Positions 25,746 to 35,128 are shown, numbered from the stretch's first letter. The stretch is DNA of 64,000 bases from UBA1672 sp051967755 (GCA_051967755.1 JBQDYD010000005.1:62001-126000), one strand, 5' to 3'. Translations and numbers: made by a program. The notes: generated by a model not told the origin, from the sequence alone.

Positions 25746-28052
25746 ATGAAATTATATGTCCCTGTGTTCTCTGTAACACTTTTGCTAAGCGCAGTACTTC
25801 TATTCACGGTACAACCCATGTTTTCCAAAATGATCTTACCTTATTTAGGTGGAGCGCCGCAGACATGGAATACATCTATGCTATTTTTCCAAATGTGCCT
25901 TTTGGCTGGATATGCTTATGCACATGGGACAACACGCTATCTAAGCGTAAGGTCTCAGGCCATTTTACACGTCATTTTACTCGCGATTTTTGTCGTTGTT
26001 TTGCCTGTCGCAGTCCCGCAAGGATGGGAGCCACCAGGCGGCGATGACCCTACTCTATGGCAACTTAGCCTTATGGCAACCGTTGTCGGTGGTCCGTTTT
26101 TTGTGGTCTCAGGCTCGGCCCCCATGCTTCAACGCTGGTTCTCTATCACAGACCACAAAGATGCGCATGACCCTTACTTCCTCTACGGTGCAAGTAATCT
26201 GGGCTCTATGTCGGGCTTATTGCTCTATCCTGTGCTTGTGGAACCCATGATGACGATCAATAGTCAAAGTACGACCTGGATGTACGGATATATTAGTCTG
26301 ATCGTTTTAACAATTTTATGTACAATTTTAATCTGGAAGTACAACCAACAACAAGACCAAGTGAACAGTACAACCAACAAGATAGAAGACACACCCGTCA
26401 CAAACCAACAGCGTATCAAATGGATTATTCTGTCATTCATTCCTTCCACACTCATGCTGGGTGTAACGACACATATAACAACTGAGGTCGCATCTGTTCC
26501 ACTGTTATGGGTTATGCCTTTGGCACTTTATATAGGAACATTTATTTTAGTTTTTGCAAGAAAACCTCTCTTCACATCCAATCAAATCATGCTGGCATGT
26601 GGTATTGGCGTTGCAGTTCTGTGCGCACAGCATATTGCCCTTAAAAATATGCATGATTATCCAGTCATGATGATTGCGCTACGTCTTTTTGTATTCTTCT
26701 TATTGGCGCTTGCTTGTCACACGTCATTGGCAGAATCCAGACCATCAGCCAGACGTTTAACAGAATTCTACCTGATCATGTCATTTGGTGGCGCTTTAGG
26801 CGGTTTTTTCAACGCCATCATAGTACCTAATTACGTAATCGTACCTGTTGAATACCCATTAATGTTAATCGCAGCTGTACTTGTTCGATATATAAACGTA
26901 CCTGAACAGTCTTTTGCAACATTGTTACATACTGTAAAATCAAACCCTAAACAAATAATCAACCTTAACAATATACTTCTTGTTGGCTTACCTTTACTTC
27001 TGAGTGTCATCGGTATGATTATTTTAGGGAAACAATCCGTTGAGTGGTTAAGTGCAATCGTATTTCTTATCGGAAGCCTAATCATAGTAAACAGACGATG
27101 GGCTTTTGCACTTATTATTATCCCTGCGATGATGATCCCATATATAAGAACACCCGGGACCCTTATCTACCAAGACCGAGACTTTTTTGGTGTTATAAGA
27201 ATTACTGAGACCGAACATGAACGTATCTTACTACATGGGAGTACGAACCACGGTACACAGCCTACATCTGCCAGATATCCCCTAACAAAGATTTCATATT
27301 ACGGCGATACAAGCCCTGTTTCTGACTTGTTCAAAATTGCAGATATGAAGGAAGGGCCACAGCGCGTTGCAGTTATGGGGTTAGGAATTGGTGTTACGGC
27401 TTGCTACACCAAGGAAGGACGTCACTTCGACTTTTACGAAATCGACAGAAAAATAGCAGACCTTGCAGAAAACGAGAAATTCTTCACATATATGTCTGAC
27501 TGTGAAAGCCCCTACGACATTATTCTTGGTGACGGTAGACTCATGATGGAAAAGCAACCTGATGAGCGCTATGACTTTATTTTGATCGATGTTTTCAGTT
27601 CTGACAACATTCCTATGCACCTTCTTACGAAAGAAGCCGTAGAAATTTACCTAAGTAAATTGAAAAAAGAAGGATTATTACTAATGCACATTTCAAATAG
27701 GTTCCTAGACCTTGAGCCTATTATCGCGGAAATAGGAGAGCAAATCGGCGTTCCTACATTCTCTCGCGTAGGAATCGGAGAAATGAATGAGAAAGTAAAC
27801 ATCAAAACATATGACGCACATTTTGCTGCGTTTACATACAACCCTGATATCATTGAAAAATTACAGGAACGTACATGGACGCCCGCACGCAAACGAGAGG
27901 GGGTAAAAGCATGGACAGATCAATATTCCAACATCATAAACTCATTCAACAACAGAACTGCAAATGAACGCATGGTCGCCAGATATAAGCTTCGCGAAGA
28001 AGAGAACAAACAATCGTCTGAGCAAAACAGCACAGAGGGAAGTCAGGAATAA
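25746..28052 (+). CDS. Fused MFS-type membrane / spermidine-synthase-like protein
   Basis: 768 residues. The N-terminal half (about 1-470) has many hydrophobic helices, starting with the conserved TVQPMFSKMILPYLGGAP, and the cytosolic C-terminal half (about 480-720) is a spermidine-synthase-like Rossmann domain: RDFFGVIRI, VAVMGLGIGVTACY, FYEIDRKIADLA, GDGRLMMEK, FILIDVFSSDNIP. Such fusions are frequent in proteobacteria; the substrate is unknown, and polyamine synthesis is not proven. The tail is polar and glutamine/serine-rich. Divergent from the suf operon, 184 bases away. Confidence 0.9.
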   Translation: MKLYVPVFSVTLLLSAVLLFTVQPMFSKMILPYLGGAPQTWNTSMLFFQMCLLAGYAYAHGTTRYLSVRSQAILHVILLAIFVVVLPVAVPQGWEPPGGDDPTLWQLSLMATVVGGPFFVVSGSAPMLQRWFSITDHKDAHDPYFLYGASNLGSMSGLLLYPVLVEPMMTINSQSTTWMYGYISLIVLTILCTILIWKYNQQQDQVNSTTNKIEDTPVTNQQRIKWIILSFIPSTLMLGVTTHITTEVASVPLLWVMPLALYIGTFILVFARKPLFTSNQIMLACGIGVAVLCAQHIALKNMHDYPVMMIALRLFVFFLLALACHTSLAESRPSARRLTEFYLIMSFGGALGGFFNAIIVPNYVIVPVEYPLMLIAAVLVRYINVPEQSFATLLHTVKSNPKQIINLNNILLVGLPLLLSVIGMIILGKQSVEWLSAIVFLIGSLIIVNRRWAFALIIIPAMMIPYIRTPGTLIYQDRDFFGVIRITETEHERILLHGSTNHGTQPTSARYPLTKISYYGDTSPVSDLFKIADMKEGPQRVAVMGLGIGVTACYTKEGRHFDFYEIDRKIADLAENEKFFTYMSDCESPYDIILGDGRLMMEKQPDERYDFILIDVFSSDNIPMHLLTKEAVEIYLSKLKKEGLLLMHISNRFLDLEPIIAEIGEQIGVPTFSRVGIGEMNEKVNIKTYDAHFAAFTYNPDIIEKLQERTWTPARKREGVKAWTDQYSNIINSFNNRTANERMVARYKLREEENKQSSEQNSTEGSQE

Positions 28053-28073
28053 AATAAGACAGATTACGTAGAC

Positions 28074-29648
28074 TTACTTAGTTGCTGTAAACGTAATTTC
28101 AGGATATTTTTCTTCTGCATCTGATAAGTGCCATGCATTTCGCGCCATGAACACGGGATCATCATCATGATCACGGGCAATCGCAGCCTGATTCTCATCA
28201 ATAAAACTTTTCAGTTTTGCTGGATCATCACAGCTTAGCCAACGCGCTGTATAAAGGCTCGTCATCTCGAACTTAACAGGGATTTCATATTCGGTGCGGA
28301 TACGGTCTTTCAATACATCAAACTGAAGCGGGCCAACAACCCCGACAACCCAGTCAGGATCACTATAGGGTTTGAATATCCTCGCGGCGCCCTCCTCGGC
28401 AAGTTGCTCGAGGGCTTTACCGAGATGCTTCGCCTTAAGCGGGTCTTCCGCACGAGCACGCTGCATATATTCAGGGGCGAAGCTTGGTATTCCTGTAAAG
28501 GTCAACTCTTCACCTTCAGTCAAAGCATCACCAATGCGTAAGCCACCATAGTTCGGCAGACCCAAAATATCACCTGCGAATGCTTCTTCCGCAACTTCGC
28601 GGTCCTGCGCAAGGAACAGTTGTGGCGAATGGATTGTCAGCATCTTACCTGATCGCACATGCTTCAGCTTCATACCTTTACGAAACTTACCTGAACAAAT
28701 ACGCGTAAAGGCAATGCGATCACGGTGTTTCGGATCCATGTTTGCCTGAATTTTAAAGACGAATGCTGTTACCTTCTTCTCATCGGGGGCGATATCACGC
28801 CCCTCAGTGCTTTGTAAACGTGGGCTGGGAGCAAACTTTGCCAACCCGCCAAGAAGCTCACGTACGCCGAAATTATTGACCGCACTACCGAAAAAGACGG
28901 GGGTCATACCACCTTTAAGATATGTTTCCAGATTAAATTCAGGAAACACACCGCGGATCATTTCCACATCTTCACGAAGCTTTTCCGCAAGCTCCGCAGG
29001 AAGCAAATCATCAATTTGCGGGTCATCAAGACCAGAACATTCAATTGCTTCTGTTAACGCTTCACCTTTTGTTCGCTCAAACAAGACAAGCTTATCTTCA
29101 AGCAGGTTGTAACACCCCTTAAAATCACGCCCCATGCCAATAGGCCAACTGGCGGGAACAACCTCTAGCGCCAATTTTGATTCAATCTCATCAAGAAGAT
29201 CAAACGGATCTTGCCCATCGCGGTCCATTTTATTAACAAAAGTGATAATCGGAATATCGCGTAATCGGCAGACCTCAAACAATTTATAGGTCTGCGCCTC
29301 GATGCCTTTGGCACAGTCCAAAACCATAATCGCACTATCGACGGCGGTCAGGGTTCTGTAAGTATCTTCTGAGAAGTCTTCGTGACCGGGCGTATCGAGC
29401 AAATTATAGGTAATGCCGTTATTTTCAAACGTCATAACAGACGAAGCCACGGAAATCCCGCGCTCTTGCTCCACCTTCATCCAGTCAGAACGCGCACGTC
29501 TGCGCTCCCCCTTCGCCTTAACCATACCGGCCATCTGAATAGCACCACCAAAAAGCAGGAGCTTTTCAGTCAACGTGGTCTTACCGGCGTCCGGGTGCGA
29601 AATAATACCGAAGGTACGCCGGTTTTGAATGATATCTGAAAGGGTCAC
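28074..29648 (-). CDS. prfC: Peptide chain release factor 3
   Basis: GTPase that recycles RF1/RF2 from the ribosome after termination. 524 residues, with G1 SHPDAGKTTL near residue 18, QERGISVASSVM, G3 DTPGHEDFS and G4 NKMDRDG, plus the RF3-specific RFRPIxxxx-free C-terminal domain ending near LSDAEEKYPE. GTG 29648 is the start: no in-frame methionine precedes the G1 motif. Convergent with the MFS/SpeE gene, and downstream of the entericidin gene on the same strand. Confidence 0.95.
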   Translation of the reverse strand: MTLSDIIQNRRTFGIISHPDAGKTTLTEKLLLFGGAIQMAGMVKAKGERRRARSDWMKVEQERGISVASSVMTFENNGITYNLLDTPGHEDFSEDTYRTLTAVDSAIMVLDCAKGIEAQTYKLFEVCRLRDIPIITFVNKMDRDGQDPFDLLDEIESKLALEVVPASWPIGMGRDFKGCYNLLEDKLVLFERTKGEALTEAIECSGLDDPQIDDLLPAELAEKLREDVEMIRGVFPEFNLETYLKGGMTPVFFGSAVNNFGVRELLGGLAKFAPSPRLQSTEGRDIAPDEKKVTAFVFKIQANMDPKHRDRIAFTRICSGKFRKGMKLKHVRSGKMLTIHSPQLFLAQDREVAEEAFAGDILGLPNYGGLRIGDALTEGEELTFTGIPSFAPEYMQRARAEDPLKAKHLGKALEQLAEEGAARIFKPYSDPDWVVGVVGPLQFDVLKDRIRTEYEIPVKFEMTSLYTARWLSCDDPAKLKSFIDENQAAIARDHDDDPVFMARNAWHLSDAEEKYPEITFTATK

Positions 29649-29669
29649 TTTAAACTCAAGTCGTTAGAA

Positions 29670-29795
29670 TTACATGCTGCTTTCAACTGCGCGGCTTGCT
29701 TTTGACAGGTCTTCACCCATGCCTTCAACCGTTGAACATGCAGTAAGAGTTGCTGTTGCGAATAACAAAGATGCGAGTACCATAAGTTTTTTCAT
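29670..29795 (-). CDS. Entericidin-type small lipoprotein
   Basis: A 41-residue lipoprotein precursor. It starts MKKLMVLASLLF, has a lipobox LTAC (Cys20) and continues CSTVEGMGEDLSKASRAV, the EcnA/EcnB pattern (TVxGxGxDxxxAxxA). The mature peptide would be a lipid-anchored amphipathic helix of 22 residues. Entericidins are linked to stress-induced lysis and its antidote in enterobacteria; in alphaproteobacteria small homologs are common and of unclear role. A strong AGGAG lies 8 bases before the ATG. It sits 18 bases after the DUF1491 gene and 21 before prfC. Confidence 0.9.
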   Translation of the reverse strand: MKKLMVLASLLFATATLTACSTVEGMGEDLSKASRAVESSM

Positions 29796-29813
29796 TTAGA
29801 GGCTCCTATATAA

Positions 29814-30158
29814 TTAAAATGCATCACCTTCGAAGGGATTATTAATATCACGATCTTCAATTTCAATCACCCATAAATCGGGGTCTCTGGAAATAGCTCG
29901 CTGAATATACTGATCTGCGTCTTGCTCTTCAACCAGATCTTCTCGTTTTGCATTCATCCATCCCAAATTTCCGTCAAGATCACGCTGTTGCATTAACAAA
30001 CGACACGCGCCTTCGAGATTATTGATTTTAAGCAAAATCGTACCCGTGTTCTTTTCGCCGCGTTGATGGATGTAATAAAAAATGCCGCGCGCATTGAGCG
30101 GGCTTAACTGTGCATCTATCCATAAATGAACAGGCAATCTGGCTTCGGGTTCATACAT
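29814..30158 (-). CDS. DUF1491 family protein
   Basis: 114 residues, no signal peptide. Matches the alphaproteobacterial DUF1491 family: an N-terminal ARLPVHLWIDAQL, a central strand-rich part with TILLKINNLEG, and a C-terminal RDPDLWVIEIEDRD. Function unknown. Part of a tight minus-strand run fur, 74-residue protein, DUF1491, entericidin, prfC, with 6 bases between it and the gene before. Confidence 0.85.
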   Translation of the reverse strand: MYEPEARLPVHLWIDAQLSPLNARGIFYYIHQRGEKNTGTILLKINNLEGACRLLMQQRDLDGNLGWMNAKREDLVEEQDADQYIQRAISRDPDLWVIEIEDRDINNPFEGDAF

Positions 30159-30164
30159 GTTGTT

Positions 30165-30389
30165 TTAATGTAGGCGTTCTTCGCTTACCCAACGCTCAAC
30201 TGTTAAAGACTGATCATCAAAACTATCTTCCGGATGATGATATCCATAGACAATCTTGGCTGCCTCTAAAGCGACGTTATGGGGGCAACCGGATTTAATC
30301 ATGTTGCCATAAGCACGCATTACAGCGCCATGACACTTACAATCCTGAGGCGCCTTAACGCCTTCTTGAATAGGTAAATTACAAGACAT
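30165..30389 (-). CDS. Small cysteine-containing protein next to fur
   Basis: 74 residues, soluble. Cysteines at 3, 17, 19 and 35 (a C..CxC..C arrangement) precede a helical ALEAAKIVYGYHHPED segment that I recall in alphaproteobacterial hypothetical proteins. A small metal-binding site is conceivable. It starts 5 bases after the fur stop, so it is co-transcribed with fur and probably follows iron status. Confidence 0.65.
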   Translation of the reverse strand: MSCNLPIQEGVKAPQDCKCHGAVMRAYGNMIKSGCPHNVALEAAKIVYGYHHPEDSFDDQSLTVERWVSEERLH

Positions 30390-30394
30390 GGGGA

Positions 30395-30808
30395 TTACTT
30401 CTTTTTCTTATCTAGTTTTTTGCCGTACAGCTCTAAACGATGATCCACAAGCTCATACCCAAGATCTTCTGCAATTTTTTCTTTTAACCGCTCAAGCTCA
30501 TCATTCTGGAATTCAATAACCTCTCCGGTTTCCAAATCAACCAGATGATGGTGATGATCCCAGTTCAATTCATAGCGCGCATAGCCTTCTTGGAACTCAT
30601 GCCTGATAACAAGATCCAGCTCATCCAAAAGACCAAGGGTACGATACACAGTCGCAATGCTAATGGATTCATCCAGCTTTTTCGCGCGCTCATAAACATC
30701 TTCAACAGAAGGATGATCTTCAGCTTGCCCAAGTACTTTCAGAATGACACGGCGCTGTCCCGTCATTTTCAAACCTGCTTCGACACATCTCTGCTCCAGA
30801 TCAGACAT
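30395..30808 (-). CDS. fur: Ferric uptake regulator, Fur/Mur type
   Basis: Iron- or manganese-responsive repressor. The 137-residue protein has the N-terminal DNA-binding helix KMTGQRRVILKVL, the conserved ATVYRTLGLLDELDL, and the metal region NWDHHHHLVDLETG with three histidines in a row. It lacks the C-terminal CxxC pairs of enterobacterial Fur and ends in a lysine run, as in alphaproteobacterial Fur/Mur. Start ATG 30808 follows TGAGGAATTATT. It heads a short operon ending in prfC. No Fur box is evident in the 82-base gap upstream. Confidence 0.93.
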   Translation of the reverse strand: MSDLEQRCVEAGLKMTGQRRVILKVLGQAEDHPSVEDVYERAKKLDESISIATVYRTLGLLDELDLVIRHEFQEGYARYELNWDHHHHLVDLETGEVIEFQNDELERLKEKIAEDLGYELVDHRLELYGKKLDKKKK

Positions 30809-30890
30809 AATAATTCCTCATTACTGTTTATGCTTAATAATTCAGATATCCTAAATGCCCGCATGAAAAGGCGCAAGATAATTTAGCCTT

Positions 30891-32411
30891 CTACTGCATA
30901 AGTCTATATGAAGGGATTGTAAAGCTAACGGTTGTCCCGACATTAACCTCGGACTCAATTTCCAATTCGCCCCCATGCATTTCCACCATTGCCTTTGCCA
31001 ACGGCAAACCAAGGCCTGTACCTTGTTGTGTTAACTCCCTCATTTCGGGGCGCTCTGCAACTTGGCCAAATGGCTCTAATGCACGCTCAATTTTATCTTT
31101 ATGAATCCCGATTCCACGATCATATACGGCGATAACCATGTCCCCATGATCATTAATTTCTGCAGAAACTTTAATTTCAGCCTTAGTCGGTGAGAACTTC
31201 ATTGCATTCGTCATCAGATTGATCAGAACCTGCCTAATCAGGCGATAATCTGCATTAACCTTCGGAAGCTGGTCTTCGATATTGCGAACAATCTCAATAT
31301 TACTTGCAAACCCCCTTGAGCTCATCATACGGCAGACGGATACAATGGTATCATAGATGCTAAAGCTTTCTTCATTAAGCTCCAACCTACCCGCTTCGAT
31401 CTTGGACATATCCAAGACCTCATTAATAATATCCAATAAATGCTCGGCACTCATATGGATATCATTCATATATTCTTCGTATTTTTCTGACCCGATCGGC
31501 CCGAATGTCTCTTTTATCATCAGCTCAGAAAAACCGATAATCGCATTCAAAGGCGTTCTTAATTCATGGCTCATATTCGCAAGAAAGTTTGACTTTGCCC
31601 TATTCGCACTATCTGCCTGATCTTTTGCTAATCGCAGCGACTGTTCCATCTGTTTACGCATGGTAATATCCATCACCGTTGTAACAAGAAACTTTCTGTT
31701 TTGACTTAACCTAAGAGTTGCTGAGGTAAACAGCACATTTGCTACGCCCCCCTCCTTACGAAGGATTTTCACCTCACCTGTGCTTCTGACACCGACGCTG
31801 ATGAACTTCTTATGATTAATTCGGGTTCTTTCACGTTCATCTTCGGTAACAAGATTCGTAAAGTCATTGCCCACAATTTCATCACGTGACCAGCCATAAG
31901 TTCTGATGAAACTATCATTTACACGGACAACATCCCCATCTTCGCCTGTAACAATGATACCAACTTCGCTGACCTCAAATATAGATGCCAAAAGCGACAC
32001 GGCATCATCACGCTCTCTTTGCAGAATTGTGTTATCCCGCATATCGGCCTGCCCCAGCACATCAAGATATATAATATTATCGTTATCATCATGAATTGGA
32101 TTAACCGTGAAATTTGTTATTTTAATTCCACTCGTATTTGTAGGAACGGAAGGAATGGTGACGATACGGTTACGTGAAACGCACACTTGGAAAGACTGTT
32201 CAAACTGTCGCGCTATTTCCGCCGAAGTAAACAACGATATTTTCTGCCCGATTATACGCTCACGCTCACAGCCAAAAAACTTGGTCGCATACTGATTACA
32301 TTCTATGATATTTCCCGGCATTCCGCCCTCCACATCAATAATCAGACGCGGTAATGGCATCATGTTAAATAACATATCAGAATCTAATTTTTTGCTGATT
32401 TCTTTTGTCAT
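30891..32411 (-). CDS. PAS-domain sensor histidine kinase
   Basis: 506 residues, no membrane segment, so a cytosolic sensor. Two PAS domains (about 20-125 and 140-250), then HisKA with the phosphorylated His282 in NMSHELRTPLNAIIG, and HATPase with N402 (N box), DRGIGI at 431-436 and GTGLGLPLAK at 464-473. No receiver domain is fused, and no response regulator gene lies nearby, so it is an orphan kinase. ATG 32411 is preferred over an in-frame TTG upstream. It precedes a gap of 48 bases to the diguanylate cyclase gene. Confidence 0.92.
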   Translation of the reverse strand: MTKEISKKLDSDMLFNMMPLPRLIIDVEGGMPGNIIECNQYATKFFGCERERIIGQKISLFTSAEIARQFEQSFQVCVSRNRIVTIPSVPTNTSGIKITNFTVNPIHDDNDNIIYLDVLGQADMRDNTILQRERDDAVSLLASIFEVSEVGIIVTGEDGDVVRVNDSFIRTYGWSRDEIVGNDFTNLVTEDERERTRINHKKFISVGVRSTGEVKILRKEGGVANVLFTSATLRLSQNRKFLVTTVMDITMRKQMEQSLRLAKDQADSANRAKSNFLANMSHELRTPLNAIIGFSELMIKETFGPIGSEKYEEYMNDIHMSAEHLLDIINEVLDMSKIEAGRLELNEESFSIYDTIVSVCRMMSSRGFASNIEIVRNIEDQLPKVNADYRLIRQVLINLMTNAMKFSPTKAEIKVSAEINDHGDMVIAVYDRGIGIHKDKIERALEPFGQVAERPEMRELTQQGTGLGLPLAKAMVEMHGGELEIESEVNVGTTVSFTIPSYRLMQ

Positions 32412-32459
32412 GATGAAACCCAATTAGTGATCCGTTGCACAATTAAGAAAAGCAACGAT

Positions 32460-33380
32460 CTACTGCGCACCTTCTTTCACATAACGCTGCAAAGGACTTA
32501 ACTCACGATATCTAAGAACGGTATCTGTAAGGTCTTCTTCTGAATTCTCTAAATCAGCCTTGAGATTGCTGATTAATTCATCAACATCATCACTCTCAAC
32601 AGGCTCTGCAATACAGCAAGACATGCTCAAAGGTTTTTGCATCCCATCACCCGGATCCATAACAATATTTTGACGCTCTAATTCACGTCGCAAACGCTCA
32701 AGAGCCGCAATACCTCCGGAAACGTCAGCTTGCTTTAAACACAGTGCGAATTCATCGCCGCCCATATAATAGGCATCATCGAAGGAACGAATACTTAGCT
32801 TTATAAGGCCTGCAACAAGTTTAATATAGCCGTCCACCTCGCTTTGGCTCGCGTTATTTCGGATAAAGTCAAAATTATCAATACGCCCCAACGCGATGCA
32901 GAAGTTTTTACCCTGACGCGCCAAACGCTCCATCTCTCTCTTCACATCGCTTTTCAGCATCTTCTTACTACGAAGGCCGGTAAATGTATCAACACCGCTT
33001 CCCTCAATCATGAAGTCCTTTTCAAGGCGGCGGATATAGGCCATAAACTCTTCGAAAACTGTAACAAAGTTTTTAAAATCAGAATGAGACGGCTTTGCAT
33101 GTGTTTGCCTGACCGTTGCAACCAAGACATCTGATTTTTCAAACAAATCGGCATGTAGCATCGTTGACTTTTCTATGATCTCACCCTGAACCTGATCACT
33201 GTTATTTGCATAAACGACCCACTGCGCAAATGAGGTCGGCTTAGTAACGCTTGTGATACTGTTGCCCTCATCGCCTTGATAAAACAGATACTCAATAAGA
33301 TCGTTAAACCATTGCGTATGCTCTTCCAAAACAGGAAGAAGCGCATTCCAGTGCTCGGTTTTGCTATATTCAACTGGCAT
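32460..33380 (-). CDS. Diguanylate cyclase with N-terminal CZB-like domain
   Basis: 306 residues. The C-terminal half is a GGDEF domain with an intact active site (GGDEF, 207-211) and an inhibitory RxxD site five residues before it (Arg198-Asp201), so it should make c-di-GMP and be feedback inhibited. The N-terminal half (about 1-125) is helical and resembles the chemoreceptor zinc-binding (CZB) domain of DgcZ: His21 and His76 match two ligands, and FAQW matches the C-x-x-x-W segment, but the cysteine is missing. Same strand as the histidine kinase; they may share a pathway. Confidence 0.85.
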   Translation of the reverse strand: MPVEYSKTEHWNALLPVLEEHTQWFNDLIEYLFYQGDEGNSITSVTKPTSFAQWVVYANNSDQVQGEIIEKSTMLHADLFEKSDVLVATVRQTHAKPSHSDFKNFVTVFEEFMAYIRRLEKDFMIEGSGVDTFTGLRSKKMLKSDVKREMERLARQGKNFCIALGRIDNFDFIRNNASQSEVDGYIKLVAGLIKLSIRSFDDAYYMGGDEFALCLKQADVSGGIAALERLRRELERQNIVMDPGDGMQKPLSMSCCIAEPVESDDVDELISNLKADLENSEEDLTDTVLRYRELSPLQRYVKEGAQ

Positions 33381-33465
33381 TATGATCGGACCCTTCTTTG
33401 CTCAATCGCCAAAGTGATCATACTCGAAAAGTGTTAAACTTCTTTAAACTATACAATTTTTTAGG

Positions 33466-34650
33466 CTAATTTCCCAGCCATTGTTTTTGCAAAGCATCCA
33501 GAGATGAAGTTTTGATAGCGGAACGGATTTCCCGCATAAGTAAATTTATAGTGGCAATGTTATGCTGGGCCAGAATTTGCGTAGCCAGCAGTTCATTTGC
33601 CTTAAGAAGATGATGGATATAGGCTTTTGAAAAATCTCGTGATGCCGGAATATCAATATTTTCATCAAGCGGGCTATTGTCGTCACGAAAACGGGCATTT
33701 TTTAAATTAATGGTCTCCGATGGTTCACCCTTAATATATGCGGCGCCGTGACGCGCAAGACGCGTTGGGATAACACAATCAAATGTATCAATCCCCAACC
33801 GCACAAAACGGAATACATCTTTAATCTGGCCAATACCCAAAAAATGCACAGGACGATCCGGATGCACATGCGGCATTGATGAGGCCACAACATTATGCAT
33901 TTCCTCATCCGTACCACCAAGACAACCACCTATAGCGGTTCCGAAGAACGGACGATCCTTTGTGTATTCCGCAGAAAACTTACGAAGATCTGAATACACA
34001 CCACCCTGAACAATGCCATAGACGGCTTGCGCCCCGTTATCGTGGCGTTCAAACTCTGTCAGGCAACGATCCCCCCAACGAATCGACATCTCCATTGACC
34101 GTGCGGTGTAATCCTTATCAACATGATATGGCGTACATTCATCAAACTGCATTAATAGATCAGCACCTAATTTACGCTGAATTTCCATCGCTGATTCGGG
34201 GGTCAATTTGATTTTGTTACCATTGACGTACGATTTAAAAACACAGCCCTCTTCAGTAATTGAAAGCAAATTTTTATTATCATAGCCCTTATTACTCTTC
34301 CCCTTTATTTCATTGGCCATAGTCCCCTCACCCAATGAAAACACCTGAAACCCGCCACTATCAGTCAGCATCGGGCCATTCCAGTTCATAAATTTATGAA
34401 GCCCGCCCATCTTTTCGATAAGGTCCGCACCCGGCTGAAGCATGAGGTGGTAAGTATTGGAGAGAATAATATCGGTTTGCGCCTCAACAAGTTGCGCAGG
34501 AGATACATTTTTTACGCTCGCTTTTGTACCGCAAAAAATGTAATTCGGGGTTTCTATTGTGCCGTGCGGGGTTTCCAACAGCCCGACGCGCGCAGATGAA
34601 TCGCCATCTTTCGCCGTAACTTTGAAAGAAAAATTAGGGTAATCCAACAT
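33466..34650 (-). CDS. tgt: tRNA-guanine transglycosylase (TGT) homolog, zinc cysteines lost
   Basis: Exchanges guanine-34 for a queuine-type base in GUN tRNAs. The 394-residue protein has Asp97 in TDSGGFQVF, FDECTPYHV with Asp170, the catalytic Asp291 in FDCVIPTRLAR and His363 in AQHNIA. The zinc cysteines normally spaced C-x-C-x2-C are Ile332, Ile334 and Ser337 here. GGCLGG at 241-246 has Gly where preQ1-type TGTs have Val, like eukaryotic queuine enzymes. An insert of about 19 residues lies near 106-130. ATG 34650 is chosen because the rpmB terminator occupies the upstream extension. Confidence 0.85.
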   Translation of the reverse strand: MLDYPNFSFKVTAKDGDSSARVGLLETPHGTIETPNYIFCGTKASVKNVSPAQLVEAQTDIILSNTYHLMLQPGADLIEKMGGLHKFMNWNGPMLTDSGGFQVFSLGEGTMANEIKGKSNKGYDNKNLLSITEEGCVFKSYVNGNKIKLTPESAMEIQRKLGADLLMQFDECTPYHVDKDYTARSMEMSIRWGDRCLTEFERHDNGAQAVYGIVQGGVYSDLRKFSAEYTKDRPFFGTAIGGCLGGTDEEMHNVVASSMPHVHPDRPVHFLGIGQIKDVFRFVRLGIDTFDCVIPTRLARHGAAYIKGEPSETINLKNARFRDDNSPLDENIDIPASRDFSKAYIHHLLKANELLATQILAQHNIATINLLMREIRSAIKTSSLDALQKQWLGN

Positions 34651-34676
34651 AACGGACAAGATGCCTTTCTCCACAA

Positions 34677-34703
34677 GTAAAAACCCGCCCATATGAGCGG
34701 GTT
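34677..34703 (-). terminator. rpmB: Intrinsic terminator of rpmB
   Basis: On the minus strand AACCCGC pairs with GCGGGTT (34697-34703 and 34682-34688) around an 8-base loop and is followed by TTTTT. It lies 32 bases downstream of the rpmB stop and upstream of the tgt start, separating the two genes. Confidence 0.85.
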
Positions 34704-34734
34704 ATTCTAACCTTAGAAATAAGCACAATAATGA

Positions 34735-35028
34735 TTAAGCAGCTTTTTCAGCCAAAGCTTTCTCAACTTGTGCCTTCACAGGACGCAACGCAGGGTCAAG
34801 CTTTGTAGATGCTGTTCCTTTTAGAAACGCATCAAAGCCACCTTTGTGCTCAACTGTGCGCAAGCCCGCAGAACTTGCCTTTACCTTAACCCAACGGTCA
34901 AGTGCTTCGCTATACAGGCTTGTATCCTGAATATTCGGTAGAAAACGACGCTTAGTCTTGTTTTGAGCGTGAGATACATTGTTTCCGCTCATTACGCCTT
35001 TTCCGGTAATCATACAACGACGGCTCAT
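34735..35028 (-). CDS. rpmB: 50S ribosomal protein L28
   Basis: 97-residue large-subunit protein. It starts MSRRCMITGKGVMSGNNVSHA, with the conserved NVSHAxNKTKRRFLPN motif, in the long alphaproteobacterial form with an extended C-terminus. Start ATG 35028 follows AAGGAATAAGGCT. It stands alone with its own terminator. Confidence 0.96.
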   Translation of the reverse strand: MSRRCMITGKGVMSGNNVSHAQNKTKRRFLPNIQDTSLYSEALDRWVKVKASSAGLRTVEHKGGFDAFLKGTASTKLDPALRPVKAQVEKALAEKAA

Positions 35029-35128
35029 AGCCTTATTCCTTATCTTTATATTTATCTCTCAAAAATAGATGCGGAAAAATAATCGAAGTACGGGCACAAA
35101 GTCAAGCATTTCTATGAATAAATCCTAA

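Noticed and set aside
34651..34692. N-terminal extension of tgt
   Set aside because: The stretch holds the rpmB terminator region and does not resemble TGT; the ATG at 34650 fits the family start.
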